From the NCBI GenBank assembly GCA_022702545.1, contig JAHRBC010000002.1:930001-994000 (forward strand): a stretch of 64,000 nt of DNA, in the 5' to 3' direction. The position numbers were made by a program, and so were the translations under genes. The stretch is from Phycomyces nitens. Taxonomy: Eukaryota; Mucoromycota; Mucoromycetes; Mucorales; Phycomycetaceae. Below are positions 33,442 to 43,841 of the stretch, one piece after another. Numbering within the stretch: position 1 is the stretch's first letter; each line of letters opens with the position of its first letter. Under the pieces are notes generated by a model. The model saw nothing but the letters and a program-made list of their open reading frames with translations. It had not been told where the DNA came from and did no database searches.

Positions 33442-34422
33442 TTAGTCATTCGGCTTAAAATAGTATTGTTCAAAAGTGTTACTGGATGAGCTCCAATTTG
33501 CATGCCATTTGACTTCTTCGACTGGTATTCCTTGGAGAATTGCATGAGTACTTGCAGCCGACCTCGTTGAATGCGCTGTATACTGTTTGGTGTCGATTCC
33601 GGCATCCTTCATAATACTTGTAACCAAATTTGCTACTGTGGTTGGCCTCACTGGGATAGGATTATCTGACTCTATATGCCCAAGGAATAAGGTATGGTCG
33701 ACCTTCAATAGTGGTCTCAATGTACTGGTTCTCTTGATAAACTGTTCCAATGTCCTGACGGGGCATACTTGCTCAGCTCTGATTATTCCTATTTTCGATG
33801 CTTTTGCTTGGGTTTCCTTTGGCTCTTTGGCTATCAAGGTAGCTCCTACTCTATGTTCCTCTTCATTGTAGTGTAAGGTAACATCTCGAAATTGTAGACG
33901 ACCAATATCCGACCTTGGTCTCCACATAGTTGCCAGACATATCAACATCATGGCTTTGTGCTGAAGCTTTGTCAACGTCATACTTTCGCTTGAACCCCAT
34001 GATTCTAGCATACTTAATACCGGTTGCACTTCCCATGTCTCGTTGCTTATGTTGGGCAGTGTAAATGTTGATCGTTTTTTAGCTCTGAAAAACTTCTGTA
34101 TAAGTGGGTGCTCGGCAAGTGGTATTTCTGAGGGATGCGTGACTTTGTATACTGAGGCGATGGCTGATCTTGCCACGTTTAATGTCTGTGGTGATTGGTG
34201 TTTTAGAGATACTAGATATCGTACCACTTGTACCGGATGGTAATCTTCTGGATCTATTCGTGGTTCTTGACGTTCACACCATTCCGCCCATCTTCTCCAT
34301 CCATGATCGTATATTCGTTGTGTACTATCTCTTGTTGCCTTGGTGAGGAAGTTTGTAATCTCGTCCTCCAACCCTTCTGCCTCCTGTTTCTTGCGGATAA
34401 TACCCATACGTTGAGAGACCAT
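33442..34422 (-). CDS. DIRS tyrosine recombinase (326 aa)
   Basis: Intact ORF. The catalytic residues of the tyrosine recombinase family are visible: Arg in WRPRSDIGRL, the His-x-x-Arg box in AHSTRSAAS, then HANWSSSSNTFEQYY with the late His/Trp and the nucleophilic Tyr. The N-terminal part (STQRIYDHGWRRWAEWCE) matches the core-binding domain. The enzyme would integrate the circular DNA intermediate. It overlaps or abuts the end of the RT-RNase H frame, as is usual in DIRS elements. It is the only intact protein of this copy. Confidence 0.93.
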   Translation of the reverse strand: MVSQRMGIIRKKQEAEGLEDEITNFLTKATRDSTQRIYDHGWRRWAEWCERQEPRIDPEDYHPVQVVRYLVSLKHQSPQTLNVARSAIASVYKVTHPSEIPLAEHPLIQKFFRAKKRSTFTLPNISNETWEVQPVLSMLESWGSSESMTLTKLQHKAMMLICLATMWRPRSDIGRLQFRDVTLHYNEEEHRVGATLIAKEPKETQAKASKIGIIRAEQVCPVRTLEQFIKRTSTLRPLLKVDHTLFLGHIESDNPIPVRPTTVANLVTSIMKDAGIDTKQYTAHSTRSAASTHAILQGIPVEEVKWHANWSSSSNTFEQYYFKPND

Positions 34423-34429
34423 GTTCTAT

Positions 34430-36110
34430 TTATTGGTATGTGTAATGGCTGGGAAATACTCATCCTCAGAAGCATCGGCCACCATAATTGTGTTGGCCAA
34501 TTCGGTGCTACTAAGACTGCTTTGTCCACCTTTTGTTCCTTTAACCGTTATAATACTCTGGGAATCAGTTCCCACGGGGGGTGGAGGTAGAGTCCTACTT
34601 TTGGCCATAGTTGTTGAAAGGCGTCTTGGGCCTCGGCTTCTGGATCTGGAAGCAAACTCCAAAATCTTGGTAGCTTTCGGTTGTGTCTTGCGGCAAAGGC
34701 GTCTATGTCCAATCTGCACTTCATAGTCTTCTGGATCTGCTTGAACCATGTCTTGGGCAGACTCCACTCGTAAATTGGTGTCTTTTGTCGACTCAGTTGA
34801 TCGGCTATCACATTCTTTACCCCGGCTATATGTCGATATTGTACTGTCAGATTGTGCAAGTTGCAAATGTTGTGTATCTCCAATGCTAGGTCTTGTAACA
34901 ATGGGGATGCTGTTCCTCCGGACTTGTGGGCATACTTTAGTGCTGTGGTGTTGTCCGTGTATATCATTATGCTGGAGTTTTTGAATCTTCGTGCATGGAG
35001 CTGTAGAGCAATTAGTGTAGTCTTCAATTCCCTGACATTGATTGAATCTTCTTTTTGTTCTTCTGTCCAATACCCGGCTGTTTGGATCTTCTGGGAGGAG
35101 ACTCCCCAACCTGAGTCGGATGCGTCGACGTGTATTGTGATTGTTGGTGGTGGTGGTATCGGCTTTCTTATCGGAAGCCCGTTTACGGTATCTCCTTTTT
35201 CCATCCACCATGTCAGTTCCTTTTTGGTGTCTTGCGATAATGGACAGTATGCTTCCCATCTTGACAACTTTGCTTGAAGTGATTTGGAGAGGTCTCTCTG
35301 CAAGTACCTGACGTGTAGTAGTGATTCTCCTATTGCTGGAATTATCGCCGTCATTTTCCCTATCAAGCTGGCAATCCATAGGCATGATCTCACTTGCGTG
35401 AAGGCTTGTTTGATTCGGGTGTTCAAGTTGGACATCTTCTTGCTCGGTACTTTTATTTCCATGCTCTTGGTATTGAATAGAAAGCCTAGGAATTCCTGTT
35501 TGTATGAAGGTGTTAATACACTCTTCTACCAGTTGATCAGATAGCCCAAAGAAGTTAGGTGCCTTATCACCTGAGATGATTGTTGTTCCATCTCCAACTT
35601 GGTCTTTGCTAGAATGCATATATCGTCCAAGTAGTAGACCAGTCGGATACCCTTCTTCCGAAGAGGTTCCATTACATATCTCATGAGGTTTGAAAATACT
35701 CTTGGGGCCACACTTATCCCAAATGGGAGCGACTTGTATTGGTACACTGTGCCCTTGTGTTTGAATGTGAGAAAACGTCGGGAGTCCTTGTGAATTGGTA
35801 CAACTATGTACGCATCCTTCAAGTCTATCTTTGTCATTAAATCTCCTGGCTCGATGATATCTCTCAGGGCAGGCACTCCTTCCATCTTGAAGTGATGACA
35901 CTGAATGAATTGGTTGATCCATTTGCAGTCCAGAATCGGGCGGCATTTGTTTGTTTCTCGGACGATAAAGAACTGGGACAAGTAGTCCTCGTTCTGTGTA
36001 GGCGATATCTCGATCACATCCGAGTTCCTGAATTTCTCCACTGCTATATCCACCTCTTTCTGGTCTTCTGGTGGCAATGACAATGGTTTGACTCTCCACG
36101 GTATCGGGAA
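34430..36110 (-). pseudogene. DIRS reverse transcriptase-RNase H with two in-frame stops
   Basis: One reading frame carries the reverse transcriptase (CRPILDCKWINQF, KIDLKDAYIVVPI, LPFGISVAPRVF and the catalytic YYLDD). A TAG at 35526-35528 interrupts it. It resumes in the same frame as KQEFLGFLFNTKSM and the RNase H domain (IHVDASDSGWG, YTDNTTALKY, VIADQLSR), then the DIRS-typical block DIDAFAARHNRKLPRFWS. A TAA at 34548-34550 follows, and the same frame continues with APNWPTQLWWPML. The frame is otherwise clean, so loss of function is recent. The exact start is uncertain. Confidence 0.9.
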
Positions 36111-36309
36111 CTTCGTCCACTGTATTCTGTACTGACACGGTTTATTTTATTCACCGGTGTTTGTTGTATCGCCCATCGCAGTGAACTTCGAAGTAGTGAT
36201 GTATCTGTAGAAATGCCCCGAAGTAGTTAAATAGTCTCTTAATCTGTTCTTTATTAAAATTGTCTTTCTACCCGTATCTATTTTCTTGTCACTGAGTTGG
36301 ACATTTATA

Positions 36310-37173
36310 CTACATAACCAACCCATCATGTGTCAGTACCCTTGCTCTACTACCATTATCGGCCATTGTTGATTGATTGTGTTCTTCCATGTTACTATAA
36401 ATTTGTTCAATCGTCCTCCTGGAGGAATTCCATCTATTGGAATGTTGTAGTGTTGTTGTGGAACCGAGATTGATTGTGGAACTATATCTGCCCCGTTGTC
36501 CTCCATTGGAGTATCCACCATTGGAGTATTCTCCTCTCTTGTTGCTGACTGCACTTTGGAGAACTGATTCTTCATATCTGGCCTGTTGGATTTTCTCCAC
36601 CCACTCCTGATCGAAGGCCATGTCCTTGTCGTTGTCTTCTTCATCTTCGAGATATCTTGCTCTTGTTGGGAGTTTGATTGCTCGGATACTAATTTCTTTG
36701 GCATCTTCATCGAGTGCCTTTCCACTGGCGAACGCATAGACGGCCAAACGTCTGACTTTCTCGATGACTTTGTCCAGATCGGCTGTGTCGGTAGCACTGC
36801 CCCCTCTGGCTCTGATGTGTCTAAGATCAAGGAAGATTTCACTTGCTGCTCTTCCAGTGATCCTGAGTTTGTCGCCATCCTTATATTTGCCCTGTACAAT
36901 TTGATGGGCATCCAGTGTGTATTTCTTGAGGTCTTGGACGAAGATCTGATTGATTGCTCCTGACTTGGTCCATTTTCCGCCCTCAAAGTTGAGGGTATCT
37001 TTGGCGAACCTGTTAATGTTGGATTTGAGACCTTTTTTCGAAGACTCTTCCAAATCTTTGTAGATTTCTTCAGGGAGGTTGTCTCCTTCATAATCTCAAT
37101 GTCTTTGTTGTGCTTGTTGACCGAGCTTAATAAGCTCGAGGATTTGCTCTGGTGAGAGTTCATTGATATTCAT
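36310..37173 (-). pseudogene. DIRS gag-like protein with one in-frame stop
   Basis: The frame starts at 37173 (MNINELSPEQILELIKLG) and is cut by TGA at 37096-37098. It then runs on from LPEEIYKDLEESSKKGLK to a stop at 36310. The second part is hydrophilic, mostly helical by appearance, and has a Gly/Arg/Ser-rich end (GGYSNGGQRGRYSS), consistent with a nucleic-acid-binding capsid protein. Assignment rests mainly on position upstream of RT, as gag proteins diverge fast. Confidence 0.7.
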
Positions 37174-37194
37174 TTAGTCCACGGTGCGCGGCTT

Positions 37195-37335
37195 GGAAAG
37201 ATATGAGGGACAAGGGAATAGAGAAATTTATTATATATATATATTTTCAAAAAATAAAGCGCGGCTCGGAGAGCCTATACCACATCTGTAGTCGTAACGG
37301 AGTCAACACCAATTGTGTTAGGTACGACATACAAT
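37195..37335. repeat. DIRS right inverted terminal repeat and right extension
   Basis: The inverted repeat is about 37195-37285; the extension 37286-37335 ends CGACATACAAT. The extension is complementary to the right half of the internal complementary region. Confidence 0.9.
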
Positions 37336-38003
37336 CATCTTTTTAGGTGGCGTTTTTTGGTGCTGTTTAAAATGCATACTTTGAACGGTTTTTGCCAGTA
37401 TACTTTAATGTTCGTTCCAATATCCTTGTCTCTTAATTTTTTTGTCGTCTTCAATTTATATTCCTGCTCTTATCTTCTTGAATAACTTTCTCCACTTTCT
37501 GTTTTTTACTTTCTGCTTTTAATATCTACAAAGTACTTTTACATAAACATTTATACTTTATAATGCTTGTATTTATTACTATACTAGCTCTATTTGTTCT
37601 TTCATTCGTTTGTCTAGCAATTGCATCCCAATCAATCTTGTCTCACCCACAAAGCCCTGTACACAAGAACAATAATTATCATTTTCGAGCCACATAAGGT
37701 ATGAAAGGACCTTTTGTATAAAAATGCATTCTAATACGCACGTATTTCAGGGAAACCTCAAATAAGCATACGAAACAAGGTCAAGTAAAGGACGAGAAAT
37801 TGTAAGCATCTCATAACACGTAGTGCTTTATTAACTTTTGCGAGAAGAATACTAATTGTTGACTAATTATTACCATTGCAAGGCGTGCATTATTTGTCTT
37901 TTTGATTCTATTTACTAAAGATTGTACCTCTGTCCTACAATGCACCACGCCTCTTTTTTTTTCTCATTCGAATTAGAGAAAAGACGTTACAGAATCTAAA
38001 AGT

Positions 38004-38028
38004 ATTAAAGCCTCTCTTTCCGGTATTT
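38004..38028 (+). promoter_or_regulatory. conserved upstream box of F-box gene D
   Basis: Same element as before gene A, identical over the box and at nearly the same distance from the ATG. Part of this identity simply reflects the duplication; the matches before B and E are more informative. Confidence 0.45.
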
Positions 38029-38053
38029 ATTCAAATTATTATTATTATTTATT

Positions 38054-39874
38054 ATGCTTTTATCAGACTTTCCTCAAGAAATCATAGACAAAGTCATTGA
38101 TCTTTTGCCAGTCAAAGATAGAATATCTTGCTGTCTAGTTTGCAAGTCATGGAACAACATCTTCCAGGATTCCTTGTACTCTGATCTAGTCATAAGTTCC
38201 AGGGAAACCTTGGATGGTGTTCTGACTTCCTCCCTTGACAACCAACCCGACTATCAAGAAAATGGACACCTTGTACGATATATGCATATAAGACATCATA
38301 TGGATGTAACGGACGAAGATATCTACGCACTCCAAAAGATGTTTCCAAACATAAAGTATATTCGTTTAGACGAGATGTGTATACGCCATAAGGGCCTTGG
38401 ATTGGATACTGATTGGCACCCCTGGAGATTACTGAGAGAACTCTCCTTTTCTTTTTGGAGAATCGATATACCTGACAAGGGGGATAAACTTGTTAATTTT
38501 CTCCTGTCATTACCCGCTCTCAGACGACTCGAGATTAGTATCCTAGATGTGTTTATCGATTCACTATACTTCTCATTAAACGACATCGAAACCATTCACT
38601 CGCATCTAAAGCACCTCGAACATTTGAAGCTAAAATCAAAACTATTACCAATTTCTGACATCGCCTTTGCAAAGATAGCAGACGTATCACCAGTCACAGC
38701 AATGAGAAGATTGGAAATAAAATCTAAAAACACAGATCATCGATGGTTATATTATTTCGGTCACAAATACCCCAATCTACGCAAAATCGAATTTTGTACA
38801 ATAAATGTCCCAGGCGATCTCAAAGAGCAAAGAAACAGTGCAATGGCAATATTCTTCAAAGATCCTTTGGTATTTCAACACCTAAAAAAGTTGGATATTC
38901 GATATTACAATTACGTTGGGAAAGCCGATAGACTTCTATGGGAAATATCTGATTCCAAAAACACGATGATTGATCGTGTAGTAGTTTCTTTCAACCAAAC
39001 GGGTGCCTATTCTCTCAATAATCTTTGTGATGTTCCCAAACGTATCACATACGCTTGCCTGACCAAATATTCAAAGAGCATTAAATCGTTTCACCTAAGC
39101 TGTAAATCCATGTATACAGTCCCAATACAGTTGATTGAGATGGAGAACGCCCTTTGTAATTTGGTTGATCTTGTAATCAAGAATCCCATATCTGTTGAGT
39201 TGGATACCTTTCTTTTTTTGGCACCTCGCTTAGGATCTCTTGAACTCGAACATGCTGATATCCAAATTAAAGATGAACTCTACACCTCAAAGAGATTTGG
39301 ACTCCAGACATTCAAAGTAAAAGACGCAAAAATCACATCAGATGTTCTCCGGTTTCTGTCATTCCACTGCAGAGATTTGAAAGAGTTGAATTTGATTGAA
39401 TCATCAGTATACGGCAACTTTACAACACCTGGGTGCCAGTTTATCGACATGACATATAGCCGCATAAAGAAATTATTTATATATTCTACAGAATTTATTA
39501 TAAAAGACAACAACGAGTGTCCAGACAATGTCAACATAGCCCTTATTACACGACCAGTTGAAGATATTCCACCAAAACAAGAGTACGATCCAAATGTCCA
39601 GCCAAATATCATTGGAGCACCTACCAAAGCTCATTATCACTGGTTTTACGCATCTGAACCCCAAAATATGAATGCCATTTCAAAAGCACAAAGCTCCCGT
39701 ATTATGAAATTTATTTCAAATTATGAGGAAAACAAAAGAATCACGCTAGAGAGGGCTCATATTAAAATACGAAAGCCTTCTAAGCGTTGGAAACGCAGAT
39801 GTGTTTTTGGGTACACAAAGATAAAACTTGGTTACGTTGCTGATTATAGATCCTCAATCGATATTACATTTTAA
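38054..39874 (+). CDS. F-box/LRR-type protein, family member D (606 aa), mosaic of A-like ends and B-like core
   Basis: Intact single-exon frame. The F-box (residues about 3-45) and the last 135 residues are almost identical to gene A. Between them the sequence follows gene B instead, for example DNQPDYQENGHLVRYMHI, LPALRRLEISILD, LPISDIAFAKIADVSPVTAM and DLKEQRNSAMAIFFKDPLVF. The upstream and downstream flanks are those of gene A. It is therefore a chimera, most simply explained by gene conversion of the core from a B-type paralogue, or the reverse change in A. The likely function is an SCF substrate receptor; substrate specificity would lie in the exchanged core. Confidence 0.85.
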   Translation: MLLSDFPQEIIDKVIDLLPVKDRISCCLVCKSWNNIFQDSLYSDLVISSRETLDGVLTSSLDNQPDYQENGHLVRYMHIRHHMDVTDEDIYALQKMFPNIKYIRLDEMCIRHKGLGLDTDWHPWRLLRELSFSFWRIDIPDKGDKLVNFLLSLPALRRLEISILDVFIDSLYFSLNDIETIHSHLKHLEHLKLKSKLLPISDIAFAKIADVSPVTAMRRLEIKSKNTDHRWLYYFGHKYPNLRKIEFCTINVPGDLKEQRNSAMAIFFKDPLVFQHLKKLDIRYYNYVGKADRLLWEISDSKNTMIDRVVVSFNQTGAYSLNNLCDVPKRITYACLTKYSKSIKSFHLSCKSMYTVPIQLIEMENALCNLVDLVIKNPISVELDTFLFLAPRLGSLELEHADIQIKDELYTSKRFGLQTFKVKDAKITSDVLRFLSFHCRDLKELNLIESSVYGNFTTPGCQFIDMTYSRIKKLFIYSTEFIIKDNNECPDNVNIALITRPVEDIPPKQEYDPNVQPNIIGAPTKAHYHWFYASEPQNMNAISKAQSSRIMKFISNYEENKRITLERAHIKIRKPSKRWKRRCVFGYTKIKLGYVADYRSSIDITF

Positions 39875-40765
39875 AAATATATACATGGTCTACGGTGAAA
39901 GAAGTATATTCTACTTTATATAATAAAATCGCAAATTTATAACAAATTATACCAGATAATTCGTTTTGATAAAAATAAAATCCACTTTTGTACTTTTATT
40001 CTACTGACACGTTGCGTGTAGCTCCATATTTCCGGCTGGCCCAAACATATCATATCTTCCCAAGTCTTCCTGTATCAATTATCTAAACAAATTGGTTAAG
40101 TAATGACCTTGGGAAGAACATGATTGCTACGTTTGGAGCAGCAATTAATTGAATATTATAATTATTGTAACAAAAAGCCCCAACAACATTTATCTATTCC
40201 TATCTATCTCTCTTATTCACTCTTAACTATCCAAAGAAGCATGATCTATCCCAACATTTTAACAATAACTTAGTAATATCATACTAATTATATTATTTAT
40301 TTATTATCGAAATATCTATATAAACATCGAAGCGATGAAAGCAATAAAAAACAAGCCTTACACTTCACTTCTTTTCTTTTATACATATTTCTCAAGAGAA
40401 CAAGCTGCCGATTGCCAATATTCGGGCTAAGGAGTTGTTAGAGGAGATCGATATTTATTCTCTTTTTCTTTTAACCGTTTGGACCACTTCTTTACATAAA
40501 CCAACACAGCCCGTCTCACTACCATTATTGATATATATATATTACAACATGTACTCTCTCGTTCATGTTACCCACAAGACCTTTAAATCATATGCTTAGC
40601 TTCGCCAATCTGTTTGTCGTTTCAACCTTGACAGCATCCAAATTGTCATTAGAGGTTCTTTTCTTCCAAGAATATATCTTTTTCGTTTGTTCATTGTAAA
40701 GACTCGAGACGTTATTTTCTTATAGTCACTAATTCATACTTGGAAAAAATACATAAATAGTGTTT
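39875..40765. other. non-coding spacer inside duplication copy 2
   Basis: 3' flank of gene D, collinear with 26540-27429. Nothing else is seen in it. Confidence 0.7.
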
Positions 40766-40769
40766 AATA

Positions 40770-41750
40770 TCGGGTATTTCTATCGCAAACAACAATCCCA
40801 GCCTTGAGAGATTTAGCATCATTGGTGTATGCCTTTTGCTCTGCAACGAAGGTTTTTATAGATTTACAGGCATGCTCAATTAGGTTCAAATTAGGATTTT
40901 GAGACAACCAGTAGTCAAAGCGCTTGACATGACATCGATTTTTCCACCATGTTGTGTATGAACTAGTCGGTTAGTTAGCATCTTCTTGAAAGGTAAATAC
41001 ATTACCATGTTTATAGTTCAACTTTTGTAACCAAGGATTAATTTTTTGGGACAAATAATTGGCATGCACATCTTGATTGACAGAGTCATTGAGTACAGTC
41101 ATAGGCCTAGATTATCTACCAGAATCTAGCCTTATCAACTTGAAGAATATATGTATTCTAAAAGCAGTATCCAGGGTTACAGATTATAGACAGTTCAGAA
41201 TCATTGCCCTTTACTATGAACCTTCTAATCTGACTATATAACCCTTACCCTGTCCTTAAATCTTAAACTGACCCTGGCTCTTGACCAACAAAGCCAAATA
41301 TTCTTCTATTCAAGTGCCAGTCTTGACCTAGACACTGTTATGTAAGAATCTAATTCATTTGTCCAAAGACAGTGGGCAGCTGTATTTCTGCATACAATAA
41401 CGCCAGCAAGTGCCAATTTTTGCTTGTGATACCCATATCTCTCAAAAGTATGACAACTCACACTCAAGCAAAACGCATTGTTATTGATAGTACTGACTAT
41501 TTTAGGTTTTCCTGATCTAGGTTTTAACGCTGTTGTACCAGTTTCTTCCCAACGTTTGATGATGCTTATAATCGTTGATTGAAAAATGTTTATGATGACT
41601 TTATCTCCCAGGGAATTGTTGGCCTTGTTAAAAAAAGAAGTAATTCTTCCACAAAGGAAATCCGAAAGCTCACCGCGAGGTGTGGTTTTTTTTAAATATT
41701 TCTCAACTGAAGAACCGTTGGCTTTGTTAATGGTGTTTTGGGTTTAAAGG
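40770..41750 (-). pseudogene. degenerate Tc1/mariner-type transposase (copy in duplication 2)
   Basis: Nearly identical to 27430-28440, with the same stops and the same recognisable blocks (IIKRWEETGTTALKPRSG; FQEND; SQNPNLNLIEH with Pro to Leu in this copy). It is inactive and was carried along by the segmental duplication. Confidence 0.8.
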
Positions 41751-42040
41751 GAAAAGAAAGCTAAAAGTAATAAAATAATATTCTAACTTTTGTATGCGAC
41801 GAATTTTTGTGCTGGAGTGTATAAAGGTCTTTGTGGATAAGACGAATGACATATTACAAACTGTAATATATATCAATAATGGTAGAGAAAAGGTACTAGA
41901 GTAGCTTTTACTTTTAACAACCAATTTTCTTGGTATCTTCAGTTATACAATTACTTGTTTATTATATTATATATGGAGTATTTATTTTTGTTTAATGCAT
42001 ACTATATTTATTTAAAAAAGGCTTGGTTACAGTACGTGAA

Positions 42041-43841
42041 TTAAGAGGTACTGGTTTTATAATTAGCGACGTAACCAAGCTCTATGTCTGTATATCCAAA
42101 GGTACATCTGCGCTTCCAACGCTCTCCTATTTTAATATTAGCCCTTTCTAGCGTAATTCTTTTGTTTTCCTCATAGTTTGAAATAAATTTCATAATAACG
42201 GAGCCTTCTGCTGTTGAAATGTGACACATCATTTTGGGTTCAGGTGTGCAAAACCAGTCATAATGAGCTTTGGTAGGTGTTCCAATGACAGTTGGCAAGA
42301 CATTGGGACCATACTCTTGTTTTGGAGCAATATCTTCGACTGGTCGTGTAATAAGGGTGATGTTGACATTGTCTGGACACTTTTTGCTGTCTAGTATAAT
42401 AAATTCTGTGCTATTTATGTAAAGCATCCATATGCGGCTATAGGTCATGTCGATAAACTGGCACCCAGGTGTTGTAAAGTTGCCATATACTGATGATTTA
42501 ATCAAATATAACTCTTTCAAATCTCTGCAGTGGAATGACAGAAACCGGAGAACATCTGATGTGATTTTTGTGTCTTTTACTTTGAATGTCTGGAGTCCAA
42601 ATCTCTTTGAGGTGTAGAGTTCATCTTTAATTTGGATATCAGCATGTTCGAGTTCAAGAGATTCTAAGCGAGGTGCCAAAAAAAGAAAGGTATCTAGCTC
42701 AACGGACACGGGGCTCTTGATCGTAAGTTCAACCAAATTACAAAGGGTGTTCTCCATCTCAACCAACTGTATTGGGACTGTATGCATAGATTTACAGCTT
42801 AGGTAAAACGATTTAATCTTCTTTGAATATTTGGTCAGGCAAGCGTCTGTGATACGTTTGGGAACATCACAGAGATCATTGGGAGAATGGTCGCCCGTTT
42901 GGTTGATAGAAACTACTACACAATCAACCATCGTGTTTCTGGAATCGGATATTTCCCATGCAAATTTATCTTCTTCCCCAGTGTTTGGAATATCGAATAT
43001 CCAAGTTTTTTAGGTGTTGAAATACCAAAGGATCTTTGAAGAATATTGCCATTGCACTGTTTCTTTGCTCTTTGAGATTGCCTGGGACATTTGTTGTACA
43101 GAATTTGATTGTGCGTAGATTGGGGTATTTGTGAGTGAAATAAGATAGCCATCGATGACCTGCATTTTCAGATTCTATTATCAAGCTTCTCATTGCTGTG
43201 ACTGGTGATACGTCCGCTATCTTTGCAAAGGCGATGTCAGAAATTGGCAATATTTTTGATTGTAGCTTCAAATGTTCGAGGTGCTTTAGATGCGAGTGAA
43301 TGGTTTCAAGGTTGTTTAATGAGAATGATAGTGTACTGATTAAAATATCCTGGATTTTGATCTCGAGTCGTCTGAGAGCGGGTAATGACAGGAGCAATTT
43401 AACAAGTTTATCCCCCATGGCAGGTATATTGATAATACAAAAAGAGATGTCGAATTCTCTCAGTAATCTCCAGGGGTGCCAACCAGCATCCAATCCAAGG
43501 CCGTTCTGGTTAACATACGTATTGGATAAACGAATATATCTTATGTTTGGAAACATCATTTGGAGTGTGTAGATATCTTCGTCTGTTACTTTCATATAAT
43601 GTCATATATGCATATATCGTACAAGGTGTCCATTTTCTTGATAGTCGGGTTGGTTGTCAAGGGAGGAAGTCAGAACACCATCCAAGGTCTCTCTGGAACG
43701 TATAAATAGATCAGAGTACAAAGAATCCTGGAAAATGTTGTTCCATGACTTGCAAACTAGACAACAAGAGAATTTGTCCTTGTAGAAGAGGAGATCAGTT
43801 AATATGTCTATGATTTCTCGAGGAAAGTCTGATAAGGGCAT
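42041..43841 (-). pseudogene. F-box/LRR family member E, broken copy of B
   Basis: It is almost identical to gene B but has two lesions. A GGA-to-TGA change near 43602 gives a stop in place of Gly after YMHI. A 2-nt deletion near 42980 (CCCCAGTG versus CCCCAAAGTG in B) shifts the frame between the KH and RKISKF-type region. The three open segments are 43841-43602, 43595-42966 and 42931-42041. Upstream box and flanks are retained, so transcription may continue. Confidence 0.9.

Larger units (their letters stand above)
33050..37335 (-). mobile_element. DIRS-type tyrosine-recombinase retrotransposon (about 4.3 kb)
   Basis: The element has inverted terminal repeats (about 33083-33171 and 37195-37285), short terminal extensions and an internal complementary region (33292-33385) that is the reverse complement of both extensions joined. 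All coding runs on the minus strand in the order gag, RT-RNase H, tyrosine recombinase. The trinucleotide AAT is present at both outer borders (33050-33052 and 37333-37335) and as ATT at the junction inside the internal complementary region. DIRS elements replicate through a circular DNA joined this way and integrate by tyrosine recombinase without a long target duplication. Three in-frame stops suggest this copy is no longer autonomous. Confidence 0.93.

Noticed and set aside
34426..36138. 570-aa minus-strand ORF starting MSVQNTVDEV
   Set aside because: It is a frame-shadow of the DIRS RT-RNase H region. The conserved RT and RNase H motifs are in a different frame.
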